Assembly: GCA_017483575.1 (NCBI GenBank)
Contig: JAFUWF010000014.1
Coordinates: 1-40,412, forward strand
Reading direction: 5' to 3'
DNA from: Bacteroidales bacterium
GTDB taxonomy: Bacteria; Bacteroidota; Bacteroidia; Bacteroidales; P3
Length of the DNA: 40,412 nt
The position numbers were made by a program, and so were the translations under genes. This document shows, one piece after another, positions 31,811 to 40,155 of the stretch. Each line of letters begins with the position of its first letter. The stretch's first letter is position 1. The notes below the pieces were generated by a model. It was not told the origin of the DNA. It made no database searches and was given only the letters and a program-made list of their open reading frames with translations.

Positions 31811-33883
31811 TTATTTCTCAAGGCGGATACGAGCGTCGACAGCGGTGACGTAGCGCGGGTTGCCGAGCAGGGGGTTGAGGTCCATCTCGGCAATTTCGGG
31901 AGCGGCCTGCACCAGGGCGCTGACGCGAGCCACCTGGTCGGCGTAGAGATCGAGGTTCACACCCTCTTGGCCACGCACACCCTGCAGGATCTTATAGCCT
32001 TTCAGCTTGGTGAGCATCTCCTTGGCCTCGGCGGCGGTGATGGGGGCGAGGGCGCTCTGCACGTCCTTCAGCACCTCGATGAAGATACCGCCCAGACCGA
32101 AGAAAATCTGATGGCCGAACTTGGCATCGCGGATGGCGCCGATGTAGACGTCGGTACCGTCGAGCATGGGGTACATTTCCACAGCGTAGGTCTCGGGGAT
32201 GACGATGAGGCGGTCGAACTCCTTGGCCACGGTGTCGAGGTCCTTCACGCCGAGGGTCACGCCGCCCACGTCGCTCTTGTGCAGGGGACCGACGACCTTC
32301 ATCACGAGGGGTACATCCTTCGAGCAGCCCACCTCCTTGGCGAAGGCGAGGGCATCCTCCTTCTTGCTCACCTCGACGCTCTTCTTGCGGCTGATGCCGG
32401 CGGCGTCGAGCAGCTCGTTGTAGTCGGAGATTTCCATGTAGCCGTCCTTGCAGCGGTCGACGGTCTTGCGGATGCGGTCCACATCGATGGCGGGCAGCTC
32501 CACGTGTTCAGGCTGGGGCTTGGGAGTGTGGTAGACCTTGCAGATGGCGTTGCCAAGCACGCACTCCTCGGGGAAGTTGATGCGGCCCTTGGAGATGAAG
32601 TCCTCAATCTCCTCTTTCACATTGATGATGGAAGGCAGCACGGGGAAGATGGGCTTCTTGCAGGTCTTCATCTTCTCATCCAGCAGGTCGTAGACCTCCT
32701 TGTTGGAGAAGAGTCCGGGGCTACCGAAGATAACAACGGAGAAGTCGATGTCGGTATAGTCGTTCTCGACGGCGTCGATGATATATCCAAGCTGTTCGGC
32801 GGTGCCGGTGGCAAGGAAGTCGATGGGGTTTCCGACGGAGCTGCCGGCGAAGAGTTTCTCCAACAGGGCGGGGCTGGCGGGATGCTCTTTCAGCGAAGGC
32901 ACCTCCATGCCGCCATTGCTCAGCACATCGGTGAGCATCACGGCAGGGCCGCCGGCGTGGGTGATGACGGCGCAGCGTTTGCCCTTGATTTCAGGGTGCA
33001 TAAAGACGGCGCAGACGGTGGTCAGCTCCTGACGGTTCTGGCAGCGGACGATGCCGGCCTTGCGGAAGAGGGCGTCGACAGCGGCGTCGTTGGTGGCCAG
33101 GGCACCGGTGTGGCTGCTGGCGGCACGGCTGCCGGCGGCGGAGCCACCGCTCTTGATGGCGGCGATGTGGCAACCCTTGTTGATAAGCGAGCGACTATGC
33201 TTCAGCAGGCGCTGCGGGTCACCGATCTTCTCCATGTAGAGCATGATGACGTGGCTCGACTTCTCGGGGTCGAAGGTTTTGTCGAGGTGTTCGAGAACAT
33301 CCTCAATACCCAGCTGGGCGCTGTTGCCAACGGCCCAGACGCTGTTGAACTTAAGGCCGTTGCTCATGCCGTACTCCTTGATGAACACGGCGGTGGCGCC
33401 GCTACCAGTGATGAAGTCCACACCCTTGGGGTCGAGGTGAGGGATGGGGGTGTCGAAGCAGCCGGCATAGTTGGTGTTGAGGAAGCCGGTGCAGTTGGGG
33501 CCGATGAGCGAGCCGCCGACGGAGTTGATGGTGTCGACGATGTGTTTCTCGATGGCGGCACCCTCGGCGTTCTCCTCGGAGAAGCCGGCGCTGATGATGA
33601 TGAAGCCCTTGGTGCCCTTCTCCTTGGCCAGCACGTCGACAGTCTGGGCGCAGAACTTGGCGGCAATGCAGAGGATGGCGCAGTCCACCTGGGGCAGGTC
33701 GTCCACCTTGGCGTAGCACTTCACGCCCTGGACCTCGGTTTCCTTGGGGTTGACGGCGTAGATCTGACCCTTGAAGGGGCTGTCCAGCAGGTTCTTCAGG
33801 GCCTTGCCGCCGGGTTTATGCACATCGGAAGAGGCACCGCAAATGACGATGCTCTTGGGGTTGAGTAGTTCTTTTGCTATCAT
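31811..33883 (-). CDS. ADP-forming acetate/acyl-CoA ligase, fused alpha-beta
   Basis: This 690-residue enzyme converts acyl-CoA, ADP and phosphate to acid, CoA and ATP, a fermentative energy-saving step. The alpha part has a CoA-binding Rossmann domain (KSIVICGASSDVHKPGGKAL) and a ligase domain with the phosphorylated His in ASSHTGALA (H258). The C-terminal beta part is an ATP-grasp (LPLVMKVVGPLHKSDVGGV-type region, then ALAPITAAEA and EMDLNPLL). Start 33883 is preferred because IAKELLNPKSI opens the family; 20 upstream residues of an alternative start are AT-rich leader. It suits an anaerobe with [FeFe]-hydrogenase. The substrate (acetyl, propionyl or aryl) is not decided. Confidence 0.9.
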   Translation of the reverse strand: MIAKELLNPKSIVICGASSDVHKPGGKALKNLLDSPFKGQIYAVNPKETEVQGVKCYAKVDDLPQVDCAILCIAAKFCAQTVDVLAKEKGTKGFIIISAGFSEENAEGAAIEKHIVDTINSVGGSLIGPNCTGFLNTNYAGCFDTPIPHLDPKGVDFITGSGATAVFIKEYGMSNGLKFNSVWAVGNSAQLGIEDVLEHLDKTFDPEKSSHVIMLYMEKIGDPQRLLKHSRSLINKGCHIAAIKSGGSAAGSRAASSHTGALATNDAAVDALFRKAGIVRCQNRQELTTVCAVFMHPEIKGKRCAVITHAGGPAVMLTDVLSNGGMEVPSLKEHPASPALLEKLFAGSSVGNPIDFLATGTAEQLGYIIDAVENDYTDIDFSVVIFGSPGLFSNKEVYDLLDEKMKTCKKPIFPVLPSIINVKEEIEDFISKGRINFPEECVLGNAICKVYHTPKPQPEHVELPAIDVDRIRKTVDRCKDGYMEISDYNELLDAAGISRKKSVEVSKKEDALAFAKEVGCSKDVPLVMKVVGPLHKSDVGGVTLGVKDLDTVAKEFDRLIVIPETYAVEMYPMLDGTDVYIGAIRDAKFGHQIFFGLGGIFIEVLKDVQSALAPITAAEAKEMLTKLKGYKILQGVRGQEGVNLDLYADQVARVSALVQAAPEIAEMDLNPLLGNPRYVTAVDARIRLEK

Positions 33884-34118
33884 ATCTGTGGTTTTTATTA
33901 ATTTTTTTATAATAATATTTATTGTAACGCTCACTTTGCACAATTATTGTGTACACTCATAAAAATAATTCATCATTTCTTCCACGGCACAATATCCGCC
34001 GCCCTTTTGCGTTAAATAATGACTGAAATATCAACCCGCTCTGACGAAAACCGAAAAGAAACAGAATATCCTCCACGGGGCCCTGTTTGCCCTGCTGAGC
34101 ACAGGCCTGCTGGCGCTG

Positions 34119-35912
34119 GTGCTCTTCTCCTATATGCTCGGCGCCGGCGACACCTCCTTCATGGACCTCCTCGGATGGGTCTACTACCTCTCCTCCTCGC
34201 TGATGCACGCCGTCCTGATAGGCGCGGTACCGTTCCTGGTGGTCTACCTCCCCCTGGCGCTGGCCGGGGTGCGCAACCGCATTTCCATTCCCATCCTCGG
34301 CACCCTCTACGGGCTGCTGATACTCCTGGCGGTCGTCAACCGTTTTGTGTTCCAAATCTACCACTTCCACATCAACGGCTTCGTATTGGACATGCTCTTC
34401 TCGCCCGGCGCGGGCGACATCTTCGTCTTCTCCTTCTGGCTCTATGTCAAGGCCGTCCTCATTCTCCTCTGCGTCGCCGCTGCCGTGGTGCTGACGGCCT
34501 GGCTGGCCCGGCGGTGGGCGCAGCGCATAGGCCGTAGTCAACGATTCTATACCCTCATCCTCAGCGCCTTGCTATTAACGGCGCTCCTCTCGCAGGGCAT
34601 CCACATCTTCGGTGCCGCCACGCTCCGCACCTCCATCCTGGAGGCCGATGCCTACCTCCCCTACTACTTCCCCATCAGCATGAACTCGGCGCTGGACAAA
34701 TGGGGCATCATCGACAAGAAACAGATAGCCACCATCAACATCAGCGAGAGCCGTTCGCCCCTCAACTACCCCCTTCATCCGCTGCAGACCGACGGCCAGG
34801 CCGAGCGCCCCAACATCGTCGTCATCGCCATCGACTCGTGGAATTTCCGCACCCTCACCCCGGAGTGCATGCCCAACCTGTGGCAGTTCAAAGAGGACAA
34901 CGAGTTCTACGCCAACCACCTCAGCAGCAGCAACGGTACCCGCGGCGGCATCTTCGGCCTCTTCACGGGCCTCTCGTCCTACTACTGGAAGAGCTTCGAG
35001 TACTCCTCGCTGCGCCCCGTCCTCTTCGACCAGCTGATTGAGAACCGCTACGCCATACAGCTCTACCCCTCCGCCACCCTGCAGAGTCCCCCGTTCGACC
35101 GCGTCCTCTTCAAAGGCATGGAGGGGCTGAACCTCGGCACCGAAGGCTCCTCGGCCTACGAGCGCGACTGCCGCCTCACGCGCGACTTCCTGCACGACCT
35201 GCCCGCCATGGCTACGCCCGCCGACACCGCGCCCTTCTTCGCCTTCCTCTTCTACGACCTCGCACACGCCATAGCCCTCCCTGCCGAGAAGAACACCCGC
35301 TTCACCCCCGCCTGGGACTTTGCCGACTACTCGCGCCTGAGCAACAACACCGAGCCCACACCCTACTTCAACCTCTACCGCAACTGCCTCTACCAGATCG
35401 ACTCCCTTGTCGGCATGGTCCTCCACGAGCTCCAGGAACGCGAACTGCTGGGAAACACCATCGTCCTCATTACCGGCGACCACGGGCAGGAATTCAACGA
35501 AAACCACAAGAACTACTGGGGCCACGCCGGCAACTACACCAAGTACCAAATCCAGGTGCCACTCATCCTCCACTATCCCCACGGCGACCCCGGCACCGTC
35601 CACACCCATCGCACCACACACTACGACATCGTCCCCACGCTCCTCTGGCTCGCCTGCGACGTCACCAATCCCACCGCCGACTATTCCATGGGCACCTTCC
35701 TGGGCGACACCACCGCGCGCCCCTGGCACATCGTAGGCAACGACCTCAACTACGCCTTCATCTCCGAAGACGGACACATCATCGAGAAACAAGGCAACGG
35801 CAACGTAAAAATCTACGACTCAGCCCTCAACCTCCAGCCTTCCTATCCCCTCACCCCGCGTCAAATCAACGACAACCTCCTCCTGCTCAACCGCTTCTAT
35901 AAGAACGACTGA
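34119..35912 (+). CDS. YejM/PbgA-like inner-membrane sulfatase-family protein
   Basis: 597 residues from GTG 34119. Five membrane helices in the first 170 residues are followed by an alkaline phosphatase/sulfatase-fold domain: PNIVVIAIDSWNFRTL, SSSNGTRGGIFGLFTGLSSY, VLITGDHGQEFNENH and YWGHAGNYTKYQIQVPLIL. This is the YejM/PbgA design, which in enterobacteria controls LPS synthesis. Unlike E. coli YejM, the metal-site DHG and HxxN regions look preserved, so it may be a real hydrolase or transferase. The GTG cuts the first helix: the same frame is open back to 34023 (KYQPALTKTEKKQNILHGAL) without ATG, GTG or TTG. The true start is probably upstream, or a base was lost after ATG 34019. Confidence 0.82.
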   Translation: MLFSYMLGAGDTSFMDLLGWVYYLSSSLMHAVLIGAVPFLVVYLPLALAGVRNRISIPILGTLYGLLILLAVVNRFVFQIYHFHINGFVLDMLFSPGAGDIFVFSFWLYVKAVLILLCVAAAVVLTAWLARRWAQRIGRSQRFYTLILSALLLTALLSQGIHIFGAATLRTSILEADAYLPYYFPISMNSALDKWGIIDKKQIATINISESRSPLNYPLHPLQTDGQAERPNIVVIAIDSWNFRTLTPECMPNLWQFKEDNEFYANHLSSSNGTRGGIFGLFTGLSSYYWKSFEYSSLRPVLFDQLIENRYAIQLYPSATLQSPPFDRVLFKGMEGLNLGTEGSSAYERDCRLTRDFLHDLPAMATPADTAPFFAFLFYDLAHAIALPAEKNTRFTPAWDFADYSRLSNNTEPTPYFNLYRNCLYQIDSLVGMVLHELQERELLGNTIVLITGDHGQEFNENHKNYWGHAGNYTKYQIQVPLILHYPHGDPGTVHTHRTTHYDIVPTLLWLACDVTNPTADYSMGTFLGDTTARPWHIVGNDLNYAFISEDGHIIEKQGNGNVKIYDSALNLQPSYPLTPRQINDNLLLLNRFYKND

Positions 35913-35917
35913 ACCTC

Positions 35918-37402
35918 TCACCCCCGGTGGAGCAGTTTGCCCACAACGCGGCGGACCATAGCCCGCTCCGACCAGAGGATGACAGCGAGGTAAACCAACA
36001 GGAGCAACGTATTGAAGGCCAGACGGAGCCAGAGGTTGTCAATATGTACGAGGGCGCTGGCGGCATACAGGGCCAACGCCAACGCAAAATAGCCGAAGAT
36101 AGTCGCCACAGGGTAGGGCACGCGGTAGTAGTGCTGGCCTATGAAATAGCTCAGCAGCACACAGGTGCCGTACCCTGCCAGACCGCCCCAGGCGCAGGCC
36201 ATGTAGCCGATACGGGGCACAAGCGCCACGTTGACGGCCACAAGCACGATGCATCCGATAACACTCATGATGGCGCCCCAGTAGGTTTTGGCCGTCAGCT
36301 TGTACCAGAAGGAGAGGTTGAAATAGATGCCCATCAGTATTTCGGCCATCATGACGATGGGCACAGCACGCAATCCCTCCCAGTAGTCGCTCTGGATGAT
36401 GTACTTGAAGAGGTCCATATAGCACACCACCACCATGAAGGCAAAGAGAGTGAACATGACGAAGTACTTCATCACCAACGCCTGACTCTCCTTGCTCTTG
36501 CTGTCGCGCCCGCCGGCGAAAACAAACGGTTCGTAGGCATAGCGGAAAGCCTGGGTGATCATGGCCATAATCATGGCAATCTTGACACAAGCGCCGTAGA
36601 TGCCCAGCTGGACCTCGCCCTCGGGACCCGGCATAAGGTAGGGGAACAGAATCTTGTCGGCCACCTGGTTGAGGATTCCGGCGATGCCGAAAACCAGCAG
36701 CGGCCATGCATAGCGCAGCATCTTCTTGAGCAAGGCGATGTTGAAGAACGAAAAACGAAAATCCTTCAGTTCGCGCCAGAAACCAAAGGTCACCAGAGCC
36801 GTACAGATGAGGTTGACATAGAAGATGTAGCCCACATTGTTCTGCTCGTCGTACCATTGCATCATCGGCAGATGCTGGAGCCTGGGGGCAAGGAGGAACA
36901 CAAAGAGATTCAGCCCGATATTCATCACGATGAAAGCCAGCTTCAACGCCGCAAACTTCCACGCCTTGTTCTCGTAGCGCAGGCGGGCGAAGAGCAGGGC
37001 CTGGAAAGCATCGAAGGCCACAACAACAGCCATCGCCGCTATATACTGTGGATGAGTACCATAGCCCAATGCCGACGATATGGGACCCAGCAATGCCAAC
37101 ACCGCCAGCACAAACACCATGCTCACGCTTCCCACAGCCCCCAGGGCCGTGGAGAAGACACGCCTGACGTCGGCGCCCTCGCGGTTGGCGAAGTAGAAGA
37201 ACGTGGTCTCCATGCCGAAGGTGAGGATGACTAGCAGCAACGCCGTGTAGGCGTACACGTTGGTGACAACCCCGTAGCCACCCGAAGCGGCGGAGATATG
37301 ATAGGTGTAGAGGGGGACAAGCAGGTAGTTCAGGAACCTGCCGACAATGCTGCTCAGGCCGTAGACGACCGAGTCCGAAAGGAGTTTCTTCAATGACGAC
37401 AT
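35918..37402 (-). CDS. Polysaccharide flippase (Wzx/MATE-like, MOP superfamily)
   Basis: A 494-residue membrane protein with about 14 hydrophobic helices. The start is SSLKKLLSDSVVYGLSSIVG, typical of oligosaccharide flippases, then PLYTYHISAASGGYGVVTNVY and MLRYAWPLLVFGIAGILNQVADK. Such proteins flip lipid-linked sugar repeat units across the inner membrane. The start at 37402 (MSSLKK) is chosen over one 13 residues upstream because the MOP family begins there. No glycosyltransferases are adjacent, so the substrate is unknown. It converges on the sulfatase gene with five bases between and diverges from the GH20 gene. Confidence 0.88.
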   Translation of the reverse strand: MSSLKKLLSDSVVYGLSSIVGRFLNYLLVPLYTYHISAASGGYGVVTNVYAYTALLLVILTFGMETTFFYFANREGADVRRVFSTALGAVGSVSMVFVLAVLALLGPISSALGYGTHPQYIAAMAVVVAFDAFQALLFARLRYENKAWKFAALKLAFIVMNIGLNLFVFLLAPRLQHLPMMQWYDEQNNVGYIFYVNLICTALVTFGFWRELKDFRFSFFNIALLKKMLRYAWPLLVFGIAGILNQVADKILFPYLMPGPEGEVQLGIYGACVKIAMIMAMITQAFRYAYEPFVFAGGRDSKSKESQALVMKYFVMFTLFAFMVVVCYMDLFKYIIQSDYWEGLRAVPIVMMAEILMGIYFNLSFWYKLTAKTYWGAIMSVIGCIVLVAVNVALVPRIGYMACAWGGLAGYGTCVLLSYFIGQHYYRVPYPVATIFGYFALALALYAASALVHIDNLWLRLAFNTLLLLVYLAVILWSERAMVRRVVGKLLHRG

Positions 37403-37479
37403 ACCCCCATAACGGCACCCGACGAAAAATATTGTACGCAAACCATAATAAAAAAGGCCTTCTTCCGTTATGGAAAAAT

Positions 37480-38931
37480 ATGAAAAGGATTCTCACATCT
37501 ATCATGACACTAATGTGCCTGGCAGCCTTCTGCGCCTGTGGCCGCACGGTGACGGTCACGGAGTTCGACATCGTGCCGGAGCCCGTCTTCATGGTCAAGA
37601 AGGAGGGCACCTACACCCTCGAGCGCACCATAGCCATTGCCACCCAAGGCCTCGGCCAGAACTCGCCCACAGCCAAATACATCATGAACTCCCTGCGCCA
37701 CGCCCGCATGCGGCCTTCGCTGGTGTCGCGGTCCGAGGAGAGCGACATCGAGCTCATCATCAACGACACCGTCAACCCCGAGCTGGGCGACGAAGGCTAC
37801 CTCCTGGAGGTGCGCCAGAACGGCATCCGCCTCTCCGCCAACACCGAGACGGGCCTCTTCTACGCCTACCAGACCTTCATCCAGATGGTGCCACCCGACG
37901 TCGAGGAGCACCGCTACCGTTCCGTTGTGCTGCCCGAGTGCACCATCCTGGACCATCCCCGTTTCGCTTGGCGCGGAGCGCACCTCGAGGCCGACCGGCA
38001 GCGCTTCAACGTGAAGTTCATCAAGAAGTATCTAGACCTCATGGCCACCTACAAGTTCAACCACTTCCTCCTCCAGCTGCCCGACAGCAACAGCTTCATT
38101 CCCGACAGCCTGGCGGACTCCATCGCGGACATCGACCTCAGCGAGCACTTCTACTCCCAAGAGGAGCTGGCCGACATCAACGACTACGCCGCCTCCCTCT
38201 CCATCACCGTGCACCTGAACGACTCCTCCTTCCTGTGGGACGACACCACCCTCCTCCCCTACTCCACCCTCGAAGCCAACCGCCTGGTGGCCTCCCGCCA
38301 GCCCCTGGCCGCCGCCCACCGCCTCGCCCGCCTGGGCAACCACGTGGTGGTCTGTCCCGACGACTACTGCCGCCTCGACTGCTACCAGGCCGACCCCCGC
38401 TACCAGACCAAGGCCTCCGACGGCCTCATCACCCTGGCACACGCCTACCTCTTCGACCCCGCCCCGCAGGGTACCAACAAGTACATCGAACAGAACATCC
38501 TCGGCGGACAGCTCAACCTCTGGACCGCCCTCATACCCTCCTCCTCGGCGGCCGAGTACATGCTCCTGCCGCGCCTGCTGGCCATGAGCGAAAGCCTGTG
38601 GTCGCCTCGCGAGAACAAGAGCTGGAACCGCTTCCGCAAGAAGGTGGAACTCCAGAAGCTGCGCCTCGCCAGCCGCGGATACAACTACTGCGAAGGCTCC
38701 TTCACGCCCCTCTTCCGCGCCACACGCGTCGACGACCGCACCACCAACATCGCCATCGAGACCGAGGTGGCCTCCACCTACATCTTCTACACCACCGACG
38801 GCAGCACCCCCTCGCGCAGCTCGCAGGTCTACCTCGGCCCCATCAACCTCCAGCGTGGCACCCACATCAAAATCCTACCCGTATACAAAGACCAAGTACG
38901 CGACTCCGTCTATGAATTTATCATCAAATAA
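37480..38931 (+). CDS. GH20-like lipoprotein lacking the catalytic core (pseudoenzyme)
   Basis: A 483-residue lipoprotein (MKRILTSIMTLMCLAAFCAC). The GH20 N-terminal domain is present (GLFYAYQTFIQMVPP), as are the barrel's first strands (RFAWRGAHLEADRQRFNVKF, FIKKYLDLMATYKFNHF) and its end (LGNHVVVCPDDYCRLDCYQA, ILGGQLNLWT, EYMLLPRLLAMSESLWSP), then a chitobiase-type C-terminal domain (IFYTTDGSTPSRSSQVYLGP). Between ITVHL and LARLGNHVV only about 40 residues remain, where active GH20 enzymes have about 150, including the catalytic GGDE. The usual HLTDDQGW is LQLPDSNSF. The frame is intact, so this is a maintained, probably glycan-binding protein. It overlaps hydE by 20 bases. Confidence 0.85.
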   Translation: MKRILTSIMTLMCLAAFCACGRTVTVTEFDIVPEPVFMVKKEGTYTLERTIAIATQGLGQNSPTAKYIMNSLRHARMRPSLVSRSEESDIELIINDTVNPELGDEGYLLEVRQNGIRLSANTETGLFYAYQTFIQMVPPDVEEHRYRSVVLPECTILDHPRFAWRGAHLEADRQRFNVKFIKKYLDLMATYKFNHFLLQLPDSNSFIPDSLADSIADIDLSEHFYSQEELADINDYAASLSITVHLNDSSFLWDDTTLLPYSTLEANRLVASRQPLAAAHRLARLGNHVVVCPDDYCRLDCYQADPRYQTKASDGLITLAHAYLFDPAPQGTNKYIEQNILGGQLNLWTALIPSSSAAEYMLLPRLLAMSESLWSPRENKSWNRFRKKVELQKLRLASRGYNYCEGSFTPLFRATRVDDRTTNIAIETEVASTYIFYTTDGSTPSRSSQVYLGPINLQRGTHIKILPVYKDQVRDSVYEFIIK

Positions 38932-39913
38932 CATCCGCCACCTGCTCACCACCAGCGACCCCGTGGCCATCGACGACCTCTTCGAGGAGGCCTCGCGCAC
39001 ACGCGACGAGGTCTACGGACGCAACGTCTTCATGCGCGGCCTCATCGAGATCACCAACCACTGCCGCAACAACTGCCTATACTGCGGTATCAGGCGTTCG
39101 GCCACGGTGCACCGCTACCGCCTCTCCCCGGAGCAGATACTCCAATGTTGCGCCGAAGGCCACCGCCTGGGTTTCCGCACCTTCGTGCTGCAGGGCGGCG
39201 AGGACGCCTGGTTCACCGACGAGGTGCTGTGCCGGCTCCTCGAGGACATCAAGCGCCGGTACCCCGACTGCGCCGTCACCCTCTCGCTGGGCGAACGCGG
39301 CCGCGACAGTTTCCGCCGTCTGCGCGACGCCGGTGCCGACCGCTACCTCCTCCGCCACGAGACCGCCGACGCCGACCACTACGCCAGTCTCCACCCCTCG
39401 GAAATGAGCTTCGACCACCGCATGCAATGCCTCCACGACCTCCGCGACCTGGGCTTCCAGGTGGGCGCAGGCTTCATGGTGGGCTCTCCGGGACAGACCG
39501 TCGACACCCTGATGAAAGACCTGGAGTTCATCCAGACCTTCCGCCCGGAGATGGTAGGCATCGGCCCCTTCATCCCCGCCGACGGCACCCCCTTCGAGCA
39601 CGAACGCGCCGGCAGCGTGGAACTCACCCTCCGCCTGCTGGCCATCATACGCCTGCTGCACCCCCACGTGCTGCTCCCCGCCACCACAGCCCTCGGCACC
39701 CTCCACCCCACAGGACGCGAGCGCGCCATCATGGCCGGGGCCAACGTCGTCATGCCCAACCTCTCGCCACAGGACACCCGCACCCTCTACTCCATCTACA
39801 ACAACAAACTCTCCACCGGCTCCGAGGCCGCCGAGAGCGCCGCCGACCTCCGCCTGCGCCTCCAGGCCATTGGCTTCGACATCCCCGACACCCGCGGCGA
39901 CTATGAGAAATGA
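38912..39913 (+). CDS. hydE: [FeFe] hydrogenase H-cluster radical SAM maturase HydE
   Basis: A 333-residue radical SAM enzyme with the HydE order: EITNHCRNNCLYCGIRR (C51, C55, C58 bind the 4Fe-4S cluster), RLSPEQILQCCAEGHRLGFR, FVLQGGED, SLGERGRDSFRRLRDAGADR, LRHETAD, QVGAGFMVGSPGQT, VGIGPFIPADGTPF and a C-terminal ATTALGTLHPTGRERAIMAGANVVMPN. HydE helps build the diiron subcluster of [FeFe] hydrogenases. The start at 38912 (MNLSSNNIRHLL) overlaps the GH20-like gene by 20 bases. HydF, HydG and the hydrogenase are not in the window, and no hydrogenase link with the neighbours can be shown. Confidence 0.93.
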   Translation: MNLSSNNIRHLLTTSDPVAIDDLFEEASRTRDEVYGRNVFMRGLIEITNHCRNNCLYCGIRRSATVHRYRLSPEQILQCCAEGHRLGFRTFVLQGGEDAWFTDEVLCRLLEDIKRRYPDCAVTLSLGERGRDSFRRLRDAGADRYLLRHETADADHYASLHPSEMSFDHRMQCLHDLRDLGFQVGAGFMVGSPGQTVDTLMKDLEFIQTFRPEMVGIGPFIPADGTPFEHERAGSVELTLRLLAIIRLLHPHVLLPATTALGTLHPTGRERAIMAGANVVMPNLSPQDTRTLYSIYNNKLSTGSEAAESAADLRLRLQAIGFDIPDTRGDYEK

Positions 39914-39939
39914 AAAATGAGAACTGAAAAAATATAAAA

Positions 39940-40155
39940 ATGGCCCACAAAAATAGATACGGCAAAATACTCGTGTTGGCCCTCCTGTGCCTCACGACAA
40001 CCCTCAGCGCCTGCCACAAGACCTGCACCTGCATCGGCTACAACGGCGTTGCCGACACCTACACCGCCGAGGAGGTGGACGACCGCGGCGTCACCTGCCC
40101 CGACATGGTTTTCTTCGGCGGAGTACAATACTATTCGGTATGCAGCTGGGATTGA
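39940..40155 (+). CDS. Small Cys-rich lipoprotein, member B of a pair
   Basis: A 71-residue protein with lipobox LSAC. The mature part begins C-HKT-C-T-C-IGYNG, then ADTYTAEE, GVTC and a C-terminal CSWD. Spacing of the lipobox Cys, CxC and the YT segment matches the lipoprotein at 6971, so the two are probably related despite low identity. The pair sits at opposite ends of the window in different contexts. The gene overlaps the next one by 16 bases. The function is unknown; disulfides or metal binding by CxC is only a guess. Confidence 0.72.
   Translation: MAHKNRYGKILVLALLCLTTTLSACHKTCTCIGYNGVADTYTAEEVDDRGVTCPDMVFFGGVQYYSVCSWD

Noticed and set aside
31268-33868. An open frame of 866 codons antisense to the acyl-CoA synthetase gene
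   Set aside because: Same artefact: composition only, no motif; the minus-strand gene has a full catalytic domain order.
33939-33951. 13-bp palindrome CACAATTATTGTG as an operator
   Set aside because: A short AT-rich palindrome in an AT-rich spacer with no second copy; chance cannot be excluded.
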